64,000 nucleotides of DNA from an uncultured Prevotellaceae bacterium (lineage in GTDB: Bacteria > Bacteroidota > Bacteroidia > Bacteroidales > Bacteroidaceae): NCBI GenBank assembly GCA_937900485.1, contig CALCEL010000062.1, forward strand, positions 1-64,000, written 5' to 3'. This document shows positions 27,011 to 36,393 of the stretch, in pieces. Position 1 is the stretch's first letter. Each line of letters begins with the position of its first letter. The position numbers and the translations under genes are program-made. Under the pieces are notes generated by a model, which was not told the origin of the DNA, did not search any database, and saw only the letters and a program-made list of their open reading frames with translations.

Positions 27011-28516
27011 ATGAGTGGACACAGACTCTTATCCATGATGATATGTGCGTATCTCGCGGTACAACCAGCATGTGCGAGTACTGGAAAATCATGCGACATA
27101 TCGTCAGCGGACAAGCAGACATGCGAGACAGCGAGAAACAATGACGAGATAAATTTTGACGAGTTTTTCACTGACAAGACACTTCGTCTCGACTACGTGT
27201 TCGCCGGCAACGCCAAAGAACAGCACATTTACCTCGACGAGCTAATGCAGCAGGACAGGTGGGCAGGAAGGAAGAGACGACTTGACGAGAAGTTTCTGAA
27301 CGGAAATGGTCAACTGACGATAAGGGACCACAAGACAAACAAAGTCATCTACGTATGGACATTCTCAACACTATTTCAGGAATGGCTGCTCGAGAATGAG
27401 GCCAAGATTGTAAGCAAGTCCTTCGAGGCTTCCTACAATGTACCATTTCCCAAGATGCCTGTCGACGTGACAATCACATTGACAGACAATCATCAGAATG
27501 TCATAACAGAGATGACACACACGGTGGACCCTAACGATATTCTGATAAGGAAGATAGGAGACAACGGCATACCTTTCCACTACATCTGGAAAGGAAAAAC
27601 GGCAGCCAGCCAGACACAGGCAGAGAAAAGGCAAGACACGAGAAGCCGTGACTACACATACATCGAATACGACCCGATGAGTGACGTTAACGTGACGGAC
27701 TGTATTGACTTGGCAATACTGGCAGACGGATACACGGAGAGTCAGATCGGGAAATTCTATGATGACTGCCAGCGAGCTGTTGACGCCCTCTTTGAACGAG
27801 AGCCGTTCAAGAGCATGAAAAACAGATTTAACGTCGTGGCAGTAGCAGCACCTTCAAAGGACAGCGGTCCGTCAGTGCCACATGACGGCATTTGGAAACG
27901 TGGAACAAGCGGAGCGCATTATGACACGTTCTACAGCGACCGTTACCTTATGTCAAAGGACATGCACAAGATATACGACCTGCTGTCTGGAGTTCCATTT
28001 GAACACATCATGGTGCTGATTAACTCGAACACTTACGGCGGAGGAGGCATATACAACCAAGTGACATTCTCCACCAGTGACAATCCCACATTCAAGCAAG
28101 TGTTCGTACATGAGTTCGGCCACAGCTACGGAGGACTTGCTGACGAATATGCGTACGACGACCAGGACAACGAATGGTATCCGTCAGACACAGAGCCGTG
28201 GGAGCCAAACATCACCACACTCAAGGACTTTAAGAGCAAATGGAAAGACCTGTTGCCTAAAGGACAGAAAATACCAACCCCACTGGACAAGACTGTTCCA
28301 GATTTCAAGAAAATCAACAAACAGGACAGTCTGATGATGAAGAAACTGAACGACTGCACACAAGTAGTCGGAGTGTTCGAGGGAGCAGGCTACCAAAGCA
28401 AGGGATGTTACAGACCTGCACAGGAATGCAGGATGAAGATCAATGAGGTGCAGGACTTCTGCCCAGTGTGCGACAGAGCCATCCGAAGGATAACTGACTT
28501 CTACACATCAAAATAA
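27011..28516 (+). CDS. Secreted M64 (IgA peptidase-like) zinc metallopeptidase
   Basis: About 501 residues from the ATG at 27011. Residues 1-22 form a signal peptide (MSGHRLLSMMICAYLAVQPA). An M64 N-terminal beta domain follows (about 50-190), then the catalytic domain starting near DCIDLAILADGYTESQ. The zinc site is HEFGHSYGGLADEY with His367, Glu368 and His371. Several Cys at the C-terminus (CYRPAQECRM, DFCPVCDRA) are typical of the family. The namesake cleaves IgA, but gut and rumen Bacteroidetes paralogues have unknown substrates, so general glycoprotein peptidase is the safer call. A longer frame to 26906 runs over the promoter and is rejected. The GH128-like gene follows by 42 bp and may be co-transcribed. 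Confidence 0.88.
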   Translation: MSGHRLLSMMICAYLAVQPACASTGKSCDISSADKQTCETARNNDEINFDEFFTDKTLRLDYVFAGNAKEQHIYLDELMQQDRWAGRKRRLDEKFLNGNGQLTIRDHKTNKVIYVWTFSTLFQEWLLENEAKIVSKSFEASYNVPFPKMPVDVTITLTDNHQNVITEMTHTVDPNDILIRKIGDNGIPFHYIWKGKTAASQTQAEKRQDTRSRDYTYIEYDPMSDVNVTDCIDLAILADGYTESQIGKFYDDCQRAVDALFEREPFKSMKNRFNVVAVAAPSKDSGPSVPHDGIWKRGTSGAHYDTFYSDRYLMSKDMHKIYDLLSGVPFEHIMVLINSNTYGGGGIYNQVTFSTSDNPTFKQVFVHEFGHSYGGLADEYAYDDQDNEWYPSDTEPWEPNITTLKDFKSKWKDLLPKGQKIPTPLDKTVPDFKKINKQDSLMMKKLNDCTQVVGVFEGAGYQSKGCYRPAQECRMKINEVQDFCPVCDRAIRRITDFYTSK

Positions 28517-28558
28517 GATTGAGAAATTATTCATGAACAAAACTAAAATGACAAGAAT

Positions 28559-31369
28559 ATGACTATCAAGAAACTTACTTTAGCCGTTCTGTTGGCGACG
28601 ACAATGGCAGCCAACGCGGCAAACACGACCACTACAGTGAATCAGGTCACCAATTCCGTGACGTTAACTGACGACGTGGATTACGTGATTAGCGGAACAA
28701 CACCTTTCTCGACGTCAGGAAGTGTGAACATCGCAAACACTGACCATGCCGTGGTGATAATATCCAACATCAAGCCAAGCAAGGTGATCAGCAACTGGCT
28801 TTCTTTCATCTACATCAACGGTGAGAAGGCTGTGAGCGACGTCAACTGCCAGGTGAAGATGTATAACAAGGGAGCTATAATCTTCCCCTACTCAAGCGAT
28901 ATCAAGCCTTTGACATGTTACACAGAGAGCGATTTTGCCGGCGAGTCTTGCGACGACTATTCTGAAGGTCATTCGGGTGGTTTCATGAAGACGCTCACAA
29001 GCTCAACTCTGAACAACAACTTCAAGAGTTTCAAGCTCAAGCGCGGATACATGGTCACCTTTGCCCTTGGAACGTCAGGTTGGGGTTACAGCAGATGTTT
29101 CATCGCAGACCACGAAGACCTGGAGATGAACCTGCCTGCTAACATGTTAGGACGTGTGTCTTCATACAGACTGTTCAAGTGGCAGAACGCCAAGAAAGCC
29201 GGACTGGCCAGCGACACGGGTTTCTCCTCCACACAAGCCACCAACGCCTCATGGTGCTACTCTTGGGGTAATGGTGAGAACAGATATCCAGACACAGAGT
29301 GTGTGCCTAACCACATCTACGAGGACTGGCCATCAGCATCATCATGCGGAAGCGTGACTTACTCTTGTCACATGAAGACAAACAACGAGCCGGGAAACTC
29401 GTCCGACGACCACCCGCAGGATGTGTCAACGGTTCTCGCCAACTGGCAGAACCTCATGCGTACAGGTATGAGACTGTGCTCAGAGTCATCACACGACGGC
29501 TCTATGAGTCACCTAAAAGCATTCATCGACTCAATCGACGCATACGGATGGAGATGTGACCTCCTCGACCTGCACTGCTACTGGCCGTCAGGCAGCTTCA
29601 ACAACCTCGCATGGTACAGCAGCTACTATGGAAACGGCAGACCTATTTGGATATCCGAATGGGTATGGGGAGCCTCATGGAATAATAATGGTATCTTCGG
29701 TTCTGTCAGCAACACCGGCGACTACTCAACGGCGAATCAGCAGACGTGCTACAACGGCACAAAGCCAATACTCGACGTACTTAACTCAACTGACATCGTG
29801 GAGCGCTACGCATACTGGAACAGCGAGGCAGCATGCTCAAAGATATACAAAGACGGCAGTCTGTCAATTCTCGGAGAGTACTATGCGAGTATGAACGACG
29901 GACTAGGATACAAGGCGTCAAACGAGTTCATACCTAAGGTAGTGTACAAGGCGGCTGAGAATCTCAAGGGAACATACACGAAGAAGACTAAGGCGTACGC
30001 CATGACGTGGACTGACGACAACGGCGACATGCTTGACTCCATCACCGTTGAGGTTAAGATGCCGGGCACTACAGTATGGAAAAGAGTGACAACCATAGAG
30101 CCGACAGATAAGAAGTCTGCATCAGGCGCCACATACTCTTACACATACACTGTGACAGATGCGGGCGCATACTACTTCCGCATTGCTTCTTACCCTGTAG
30201 GAGGCTCTAATCCGAAACGTTCAAGCGAGCTCTCACTCACTGTCAGTTCTTCAAACGGTACGGACAAATTCCAATACGGCAAACTCAACATCACAAACTT
30301 AGACAATGTCGTGACTGACTTCTCCGAGACATTCAGCACCTCACCTGCCACATTCATGGGTATCTGCACAAACAGAAACTCATCATTGTACCCTGGCAAC
30401 CTCCTGACATCAGTAAGCAAGACAAGCTTCACATACAAGATTTCTCCTTGGGTGAAGCAAAGTACCACGACAACCTCTCTCACAAACGCAGAGGAGATTC
30501 CGTTTATGGCCATCGAGGAGGGCAACTATCAGTTCGGAGGACTTGACGCAGAAGTTGGTATAGCAAAGACAAGCATGACCGACACAACTGAAGTGACCTT
30601 CGCAAAGGCATTTCCTGAGGGCGTCACTCCTATCGTAATCACAGAGGTTAAGAACACTGTCTTAAAGACATACCCGCTCATCTCCCAAATCTGGGACGTG
30701 ACCAACACAGGATTCAAGTGCATCTTAACGTACGAGGAGGGCTTAGGTAAGACCACGTCACTCAAACAAGACCTGGCTTACTTCGCCATAACTCCAGGAT
30801 TCGGCACTATCGACGAGGAGAACGGAATCATTGTGGCAGCCGGCACCGGAGCTAACAACATCTACGGCTCAATCGCCAAGTCATGCGTATATAAGAACGA
30901 CAACGACACGCTCTTCCTGTACTCACCACATGTGTTCGGAAAATGTCAGACTCGCAACTATCCTGCAGGCGCCGTACTCCGTAAGACGTCCGACATGATT
31001 GACAAGACCATAGACCCTAACGGAACATACTATTACTATGGCAGCTATATCAAACGTCAGGTTGACGCCACATGCACAACAACCCTGAAGGATAACAGCA
31101 GCAACTCAGACAAGCTCGGCTACATCATCATAGCAGAGGCCACCGACTACAGCTCCGTTCCGACATCAATAGAGAAGATAGAGAAGGACGGAGATGCTGA
31201 CGGCACACTCACGCCTCGTATCGTGAACGGCGTAATTTATGTTGACGAGACTGATGACATCGAGATATACGATATCACGGGAAAGAAGATGAACGCCCGT
31301 CAGTCACAGAAACAAGGAACATACATAATCAAAGCTGGAGACAGAAGCATTAAGGTCTCTGTAAGGTAA
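28559..31369 (+). CDS. Secreted GH128-like glycoside hydrolase, multidomain (paralogue 1)
   Basis: 936 residues with a signal peptide (MTIKKLTLAVLLATTMAANA). Residues about 25-200 are a beta-rich domain shared with the next gene (for example FKLKRGYMVTFALGTSGWGYS and ADHEDLEMNLPANMLGRVSS). The catalytic domain (about 210-450) fits the Asl1-like glycosyl hydrolase fold (PF11790, GH128): candidate acid/base Glu277 in TNNEPGN and nucleophile Glu367 in IWISEWVWGASW, then IVERYAYWN. The C-terminal half has fibronectin-like beta domains and a last tail (IEIYDITGKKM to GTYIIKAGDRSIKVSVR) like a type IX secretion signal. Known GH128 enzymes cut beta-1,3-glucan; that substrate is only an inference here. 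The acid/base motif NNEPG differs from the usual G-x-NEPD. Confidence 0.78.
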   Translation: MTIKKLTLAVLLATTMAANAANTTTTVNQVTNSVTLTDDVDYVISGTTPFSTSGSVNIANTDHAVVIISNIKPSKVISNWLSFIYINGEKAVSDVNCQVKMYNKGAIIFPYSSDIKPLTCYTESDFAGESCDDYSEGHSGGFMKTLTSSTLNNNFKSFKLKRGYMVTFALGTSGWGYSRCFIADHEDLEMNLPANMLGRVSSYRLFKWQNAKKAGLASDTGFSSTQATNASWCYSWGNGENRYPDTECVPNHIYEDWPSASSCGSVTYSCHMKTNNEPGNSSDDHPQDVSTVLANWQNLMRTGMRLCSESSHDGSMSHLKAFIDSIDAYGWRCDLLDLHCYWPSGSFNNLAWYSSYYGNGRPIWISEWVWGASWNNNGIFGSVSNTGDYSTANQQTCYNGTKPILDVLNSTDIVERYAYWNSEAACSKIYKDGSLSILGEYYASMNDGLGYKASNEFIPKVVYKAAENLKGTYTKKTKAYAMTWTDDNGDMLDSITVEVKMPGTTVWKRVTTIEPTDKKSASGATYSYTYTVTDAGAYYFRIASYPVGGSNPKRSSELSLTVSSSNGTDKFQYGKLNITNLDNVVTDFSETFSTSPATFMGICTNRNSSLYPGNLLTSVSKTSFTYKISPWVKQSTTTTSLTNAEEIPFMAIEEGNYQFGGLDAEVGIAKTSMTDTTEVTFAKAFPEGVTPIVITEVKNTVLKTYPLISQIWDVTNTGFKCILTYEEGLGKTTSLKQDLAYFAITPGFGTIDEENGIIVAAGTGANNIYGSIAKSCVYKNDNDTLFLYSPHVFGKCQTRNYPAGAVLRKTSDMIDKTIDPNGTYYYYGSYIKRQVDATCTTTLKDNSSNSDKLGYIIIAEATDYSSVPTSIEKIEKDGDADGTLTPRIVNGVIYVDETDDIEIYDITGKKMNARQSQKQGTYIIKAGDRSIKVSVR

Positions 31370-31372
31370 CAC

Positions 31373-31420
31373 AAACAGCCCTCTCCCACTCTTACACAAA
31401 CAGCAAGGAGAGGGCTGTTT
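31373..31420 (+). terminator. Strong terminator between the two GH128-like genes
   Basis: AAACAGCCCTCTCC (31373-31386) pairs perfectly over 14 bp with GGAGAGGGCTGTTT (31407-31420). It lies 3 nt past the stop of the first paralogue, so the second is probably transcribed separately or by read-through only. Confidence 0.85.
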
Positions 31421-31493
31421 CAACTTCTAAGACAGTCGTTACCGGCAAACTCATATAATAAAACACAATACACTCACTATTGTATCCCAAATT

Positions 31494-34400
31494 ATGAAAA
31501 CACTTTTTTTGAGCATAATGGCTCTACTCACATTATGCTGTCACGCCCAAGATAACACCATTCGCAACGGAGGAGAATATTACCTCTACAACATGTACTA
31601 CAAGAGGTGTCTCGGCGGCAACGCCGCAAATGACGGTCCTGCCCTATCCATCCCGCAAGGTGACGACATGAGCAACTACGTCTGGGTGGCGGAGTCCTCA
31701 TCGCTGGACGACGGATGGTATTGGCTGAGACACAAGGCAACGGGCAAATACCTGCAAGCAAGCAACGCCACAGGAAACACATGGAGCTGCTGGTTTGCCG
31801 GCAATCTCAACAAATCATACAACTCATACGAGTGGTCGCTCGAGCCTGGTATCTCTGGATACATAAAGTCATATCGAGGAACCGTGGTCAACAGTTCCAC
31901 GAAATGCTATCTGGGCATCGACACGGGCAAGGAAAACAATGAATACATAAACATATACTATGACAAAACGCTGAACGACAACTCGGCATGGCAGATAGCT
32001 GACGCCTCATACCCTATCGTCGTAAGCCGTCTGAAGCTGTACACTGACGCCCTTGGCGAAGCGATAAGCAGAGGAGAATCGGTATACGGCAACGACTTGT
32101 ACGGCAAACCCGACGAGCTGGCAGTAGCTCTATACAACGCACGCTCAGCACTAGAGACGGCATCGCTGGACGACACAGAGACTATGACGACATCACTCAC
32201 GGCTCTGAACGCGGCTATCAGCAACGCCCAGGAGGGCAAGTACAACATCTGGATTTCCGGAAGCTCATTCAATGCGAAAGACGCTTTCACCGTTGGACTG
32301 GAAAATGTCACATTCTCAGACAACAGTTCAAACACGGAAATCGAGATGGTGCTGCGTAACTCAAACAAAACCGGTGCCATAGTCTATTTAGCCGCCGACC
32401 ACATCAGATGTGGTGAAATAGAAACTGCAGTCAACAAATCTTTGCCTCACGACTACATCTTCTCGTTCGACGGTAACGAAATGACACTGTATATCGACGG
32501 TGACCTTTACGGAAAGACCAAGCAAGGCAGCATAGCCGCGGTAACATCCGTAGGAACATACGCAGAGTGGACGGTAATCGGAGAAGAGGCGATGAGCAGC
32601 TACACAGCCACAATATACAGTCTGACCAACACTTATGGAGAGATGGAAGAGAATGAGCACGGAAAATTCGATTTCCACATCATCAAGATGGTCGGTGACT
32701 CAATGAGAAATCTGTCTGAGAACGCAGACTATCATTTTCTCTCCACTAGCAACGTGCTGAAAGACTCCTACATCAACATCAAGAGCGACGATTCGTGGGT
32801 CATCTTTGACAACGTCAGACCATCCGATGTCATTGGTAATTACCTACAGTATATCAAAATCAACGGTGAGAATGCGGTGAACGGCACCAACTGCCGCGTT
32901 GCCATCTACCTGCAGGGTACTGTGGTTTATCCGTACTCTCCGTCAGACATCGCCATGTACGGCTACTCCGGGGAGATGTACTCAGGTGACGAGTACACCT
33001 TCAAGGCAGGAGCGAACAAAGACATGGGTGACGCCACGAATGAGCTCAACTCGTTTATACTTAAACGCGGATACATGGTGTGTCTGTCGACCAACAACGA
33101 CGGCTCCGGCTACAGCAGAGTATATGTGGCAGACCATGAGGACAAGAAAATAGAGTCACTGCCAGACTTGCTCAGGAACCGCGTCTCCCGAGCATACATA
33201 CGCAAATGGAACTGGGTAAGCAAGAAGGGATGGTGCTCCACTGAGTCTACCGGCAGCATCAACACAGAGGGCAAACTGCTCGGATGCACTTGGTTCTACA
33301 CATGGGGAGCAGACAGGACAACACAAACCGACATGGAATACGTGCCTCACAAGAGCCATATGTACTGGCCATCATGGTCAGCATGTAACCAGGAGAACAG
33401 CACTGCGGTGTTAGGCTATAACGAGCCAGAACATTCAGAGCAACACTCTGACGACTGCGGAACGACGATCGGCGAGTGGACGGCTTGCACACACCAGCCG
33501 GAGTTTCTGGAAAGCGGACTGCGCATAGGATCACCATCGCCTACCGACGCTTCATGGCTCACTAACTTCGTCAAGTACTGCGACAATATGGCCTACAGAT
33601 GTGACTTCGTCTCATTCCACGCCTATTGGGGCACAAACGAGGCAGCGAACTCCGACAGTTGGTGGTCACAACTGAACTCCATCTACAAAAACACAGGCCG
33701 ACCGATATGGCTCACAGAGTGGAACAACGGAGCGTCATGGACCACGGAGTCATGGCCGTCAAGCTATTCCGACAAACTGGCACAACAGAAAAACGCCATC
33801 AAGTACATCCTGTCCGTCCTTGACAACGCCAACTTCATTGAACGCTACGCTTTGTACAACTGGGACAGCTATTACAGAGCGGCGATATCATGGGACAGCG
33901 ACAAAAACTCATGGTGGGTAACACCATGCGGTGAGGTATATCGTGACACCCATCCTTCACACGCCTATCAAGAGAGCATGCAGAAAATCCCCGTGGGATG
34001 GTTCCCAAGCACAAAAACAGACAATAAGTTCTCGTTCAGCATAAAAGGAGCGTCACTATCATTCCTCCCGACGATAAAGAACAACAACGGCGACTACACT
34101 CTCACAGAAGAGATTGAGTACCTCGACAAAGAGGATAACACATGGAAACTGTTTTACGACAACTCAAAAGGAAGATCCAAGTTTGACGACACCAGTGAGA
34201 GGACTACGACCATCAAACTGGACGAATGCGCCATCGTCCCTCTCACGGCTGACACGCTAACACTGCGTATGCACATCAAGACACTGGGCGGAGGCGACAC
34301 GACAACGGAACAAGTGTCAGTAAAGATTCCGACAATTGTCAAGATGACATTCTCTAACGCTTTAGGACTGTCTGACATACTCAGCGGCTGCGGAGAAGAC

Positions 34401-34526
34401 AAGAAGATGACCGTCTTCGACACGTACGGTGTTAAAGTGTACGAAGGTAAAACCTCAGACTTCAGAGAGCTTGACTTGAAGAAAGGTGTCTACATAGTAA
34501 ACGGAGTAAAGGTAAGCGTGAAATAG
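31494..34526 (+). CDS. Secreted GH128-like glycoside hydrolase with lectin-like N-terminus (paralogue 2)
   Basis: 1010 residues with a signal peptide (MKTLFLSIMALLTLCCHA). Residues 20-165 look like a ricin-type beta-trefoil (YYLYNMYYKRCLGG, YWLRHKATGKYLQAS, CYLGIDTGKENNEYI). About 165-240 is a helical FIVAR-like linker (LTALNAAISNAQ), then a concanavalin-like sandwich (about 245-390). From about 390 it parallels paralogue 1: VRPSDVIGNYLQYIKINGEN, FILKRGYMVCLSTNNDGSGY and ADHEDKKIESLPDLL. Candidate catalytic residues are Glu644 in LGYNEPEH and Glu742 in IWLTEWNNGASW, closer to canonical GH128 than paralogue 1. The tail MTVFDTYGVKVYEG to GVYIVNGVKVSVK is type IX secretion-like. Likely a surface or secreted beta-glucanase-type enzyme. 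Confidence 0.8.
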   Translation: MKTLFLSIMALLTLCCHAQDNTIRNGGEYYLYNMYYKRCLGGNAANDGPALSIPQGDDMSNYVWVAESSSLDDGWYWLRHKATGKYLQASNATGNTWSCWFAGNLNKSYNSYEWSLEPGISGYIKSYRGTVVNSSTKCYLGIDTGKENNEYINIYYDKTLNDNSAWQIADASYPIVVSRLKLYTDALGEAISRGESVYGNDLYGKPDELAVALYNARSALETASLDDTETMTTSLTALNAAISNAQEGKYNIWISGSSFNAKDAFTVGLENVTFSDNSSNTEIEMVLRNSNKTGAIVYLAADHIRCGEIETAVNKSLPHDYIFSFDGNEMTLYIDGDLYGKTKQGSIAAVTSVGTYAEWTVIGEEAMSSYTATIYSLTNTYGEMEENEHGKFDFHIIKMVGDSMRNLSENADYHFLSTSNVLKDSYINIKSDDSWVIFDNVRPSDVIGNYLQYIKINGENAVNGTNCRVAIYLQGTVVYPYSPSDIAMYGYSGEMYSGDEYTFKAGANKDMGDATNELNSFILKRGYMVCLSTNNDGSGYSRVYVADHEDKKIESLPDLLRNRVSRAYIRKWNWVSKKGWCSTESTGSINTEGKLLGCTWFYTWGADRTTQTDMEYVPHKSHMYWPSWSACNQENSTAVLGYNEPEHSEQHSDDCGTTIGEWTACTHQPEFLESGLRIGSPSPTDASWLTNFVKYCDNMAYRCDFVSFHAYWGTNEAANSDSWWSQLNSIYKNTGRPIWLTEWNNGASWTTESWPSSYSDKLAQQKNAIKYILSVLDNANFIERYALYNWDSYYRAAISWDSDKNSWWVTPCGEVYRDTHPSHAYQESMQKIPVGWFPSTKTDNKFSFSIKGASLSFLPTIKNNNGDYTLTEEIEYLDKEDNTWKLFYDNSKGRSKFDDTSERTTTIKLDECAIVPLTADTLTLRMHIKTLGGGDTTTEQVSVKIPTIVKMTFSNALGLSDILSGCGEDKKMTVFDTYGVKVYEGKTSDFRELDLKKGVYIVNGVKVSVK

Positions 34527-34552
34527 ACAACGCAAGACATATATACGGCGAC

Positions 34553-34578
34553 CCCCGAGAGTAACAATACTTTCGGGG
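34553..34578 (+). terminator. Terminator after the second GH128-like gene
   Basis: CCCCGAGAGTA (34553-34563) pairs with TACTTTCGGGG (34568-34578), one G-U type pair, 4-nt loop. Repeat copy C begins about 95 bp further on. Confidence 0.7.
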
Positions 34579-34673
34579 TTCACAGTATCTTGACACAACA
34601 ATGATAAATGAGGTTACGACAGTAACGAGTCATAACACTTTTGAGAGTCACCGCACGCCGTCAAATTCCTTCT

Positions 34674-34986
34674 TCCATTTCGCACTTTTTTCGTTGTCCG
34701 ATATTCCTCTTTTTCCGTTGACATGCGGTAACAAAAAAATGACTTCTGAAATTTTCCCGTGTCTTATTCGGCGTCTGAAAATCTCAGGTTAGGACATTTA
34801 AAAGTTCAGGTTAGGATTTTGGAAACTGCAGACCTGCGTATAGACTACAACCTAACCTAAGAATTTCAAAAAAGAGACTTAAGATTTTCAAATGCTTTGT
34901 TTTAAGATTATCAGCAAGTTAACCTATTTTTAGTCAAAAACAGGCATAAGAAAAAACGTCAACCCACGAGTTGTCCATTATTCTAC
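34674..34986 (-). repeat. Dispersed intergenic repeat, copy C (minus orientation)
   Basis: Read on the minus strand: CTTAGGTTAGG (34851-34861), 35 bp, CCTAACCT (34808-34815), 14 bp, CCTAACCTGAG (34783-34793). The A-to-G change in the last arm keeps a G-U pair. The spacing equals that of the other copies. The start is marked by GAATAATGGACAA; the end shares GTGCGAAATGG with copy A. It lies 121 bp past the stop of the C_GCAxxG_C_C gene, in that gene's orientation, in a convergent gap. Confidence 0.9.
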
Positions 34987-35107
34987 ATCTTTCACATGCC
35001 GAGACGAAGCCACAAGGATAGTCACAATCACATCTTATCACTTTGTTTATCAGACAAAAGTAATCAACAGTCCCCAAACATAAGTGCCATACGTCTACTA
35101 CGGGATG

Positions 35108-35500
35108 TCACTTGTCAGACGGCAACAAAGACTCCAGCAGCTCACATGCGTCAGCCACACAGCCGGGACACTCGCGCAACACCACGCCCGTAGTGACTCC
35201 CTTTAGTTGTTTACACTGAGTGGCACCATTTCGTTTTTGGAACTCATTCATGATATATTTCATGCCTCGCATCGACGCCGCCCTATCCTTCGTACTTAAC
35301 CCGAGTACCATGCCAGCACCGACGACAGCTCCACACGTACCTTCCATGTTAGCCATGCCTGCGGCGTACGGATAAGTAAGATTAGCTGCGACAGCCTCAT
35401 CCAGACCTGTAAAGTCAGAATACGTGCTCAGAACAGCCATGGCGCAATTACATCTGCCACTGGCCTTCTTCTCAGCGGCGATATTTTTTCTTGTCTCCAT
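35108..35500 (-). CDS. C_GCAxxG_C_C family redox-type protein
   Basis: 130 residues. The conserved cysteine pattern of the family (PF09719) is visible: GRCNCAMAVLSTYSDFTGLD, then AAGMANMEGTCGAVVGAGMV with the TCGAV-GA-M core, and RECPGCVADACELLES near the C-terminus. No signal peptide. The family often sits next to ferredoxins and metal-responsive regulators and is thought to be redox-active, but no reaction is firmly known. It is the last gene of the operon, 5 bp after the membrane Fe-S protein; repeat copy C follows it. Confidence 0.85.
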   Translation of the reverse strand: METRKNIAAEKKASGRCNCAMAVLSTYSDFTGLDEAVAANLTYPYAAGMANMEGTCGAVVGAGMVLGLSTKDRAASMRGMKYIMNEFQKRNGATQCKQLKGVTTGVVLRECPGCVADACELLESLLPSDK

Positions 35501-35505
35501 ATCAT

Positions 35506-36078
35506 TCAGTTATTTTTTAATTTGCAAATCATCTGAGTCATATTACCCATAGGGCAAAACACACACCAGGTTCTTGGACGGTATACAATGGTTAAGACCA
35601 CACCAACAATCAGCGATGTAAGCATAATGCCGTATAAGCCGAAAGCGAACTGAGCCACCCAAGGCACAACATGCATAGGATATGCCCATCCCCACGGCAC
35701 ATTAAAGGTCCACAACAGATGAATCGTCTCCGACAAGCTCTCAGCACCTCGCGCCACATTCACCGTGAGAACAATCATCTGCACGAAGAAGAAAAGGAAA
35801 AAGACCAGAAAGCCGTTTCTGAACCACTTAGACGACAACCACCTCGGGGCTACCTTACCATGCGACAGACCTAACGAGTTGCCAATCTGCAGAAACAGTT
35901 GACCACGTCCGCAGTACGAGTTACAATACCCCTTGGTACCTCCAATGATAGCCATCAACAAAGGAATCATAAAACATATGATGCCGAGCCACGCGAAAAC
36001 AATATTAAAAAATCCCATTGTGAAATACGCAGAGGACACCAACCACATATAATCATTCCATTTTCTCTTCTTTTTCAT
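35506..36078 (-). CDS. Membrane-bound 4Fe-4S protein (NapH/Fer4_5-like)
   Basis: 190 residues with about four membrane segments (YMWLVSSAYFTMGFFNIVFA, FLVFFLFFFVQMIVLTV and others). Two Cys clusters are seen: YCNSYCGRGQ near residue 55 and RTWCVFCPMGNMTQM near residue 175, the paired motif of NapH-like polyferredoxins, though with fewer Cys per cluster than NapH itself. It probably passes electrons between the quinone pool and the ferredoxin encoded just upstream. Its ATG overlaps the ferredoxin stop by 4 bp (ATGA), which implies coupled translation. Confidence 0.8.
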   Translation of the reverse strand: MKKKRKWNDYMWLVSSAYFTMGFFNIVFAWLGIICFMIPLLMAIIGGTKGYCNSYCGRGQLFLQIGNSLGLSHGKVAPRWLSSKWFRNGFLVFFLFFFVQMIVLTVNVARGAESLSETIHLLWTFNVPWGWAYPMHVVPWVAQFAFGLYGIMLTSLIVGVVLTIVYRPRTWCVFCPMGNMTQMICKLKNN

Positions 36079-36299
36079 ATACGTTCCACTTTATGCATTA
36101 CACCTGCGGGACAAGACTTCTCGCAGAGACCACAACCGACACATTTACTCTCGTCAACCACGGCGTAACAACCATGACTGATACTGATGGCGTCACGAGG
36201 ACACACATTCATACAAACACCACACGCGACACAACGGTCACGCTCGTTAGACGCAATGAAGCGCCTTCTCGCTTTCTTATTCACTTCAGACATAACCAT
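36075..36299 (-). CDS. 2x[4Fe-4S] ferredoxin
   Basis: About 74 residues with two complete 4Fe-4S motifs: CVACGVCMNVCP and CVGCGLCEKSCP, spaced as in clostridial-type ferredoxins. The basic N-terminus (NKKARRRFIASNERDR) is unusual. ATGs at 36299 and 36293 are the plausible starts; the frame is open to 36365 but that extension runs over inverted repeats in the leader. Second gene of the ArsR-led operon, overlapping the membrane Fe-S gene. Confidence 0.85.
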   Translation of the reverse strand: MVMSEVNKKARRRFIASNERDRCVACGVCMNVCPRDAISISHGCYAVVDESKCVGCGLCEKSCPAGVMHKVERI

Positions 36300-36318
36300 A
36301 TAAAACTTTAAATCGCAA

Positions 36319-36370
36319 TTCGCAAAACAGCGAACACAGTAGCTGAAACAAAAGCGATTATACAATCGCT
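36319..36370. promoter_or_regulatory. Two inverted repeats between arsR-like and ferredoxin genes
   Basis: TTCGC-6-GCGAA lies at 36319-36334, and AGCGATT-4-AATCGCT (7 bp perfect) at 36353-36370, just past the regulator stop on the minus strand. They could be operator sites for the ArsR protein, or an RNA hairpin that tunes expression of the downstream genes. Confidence 0.45.
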
Positions 36371-36393
36371 CAAGAGAGAATTTCTACCAAAAA

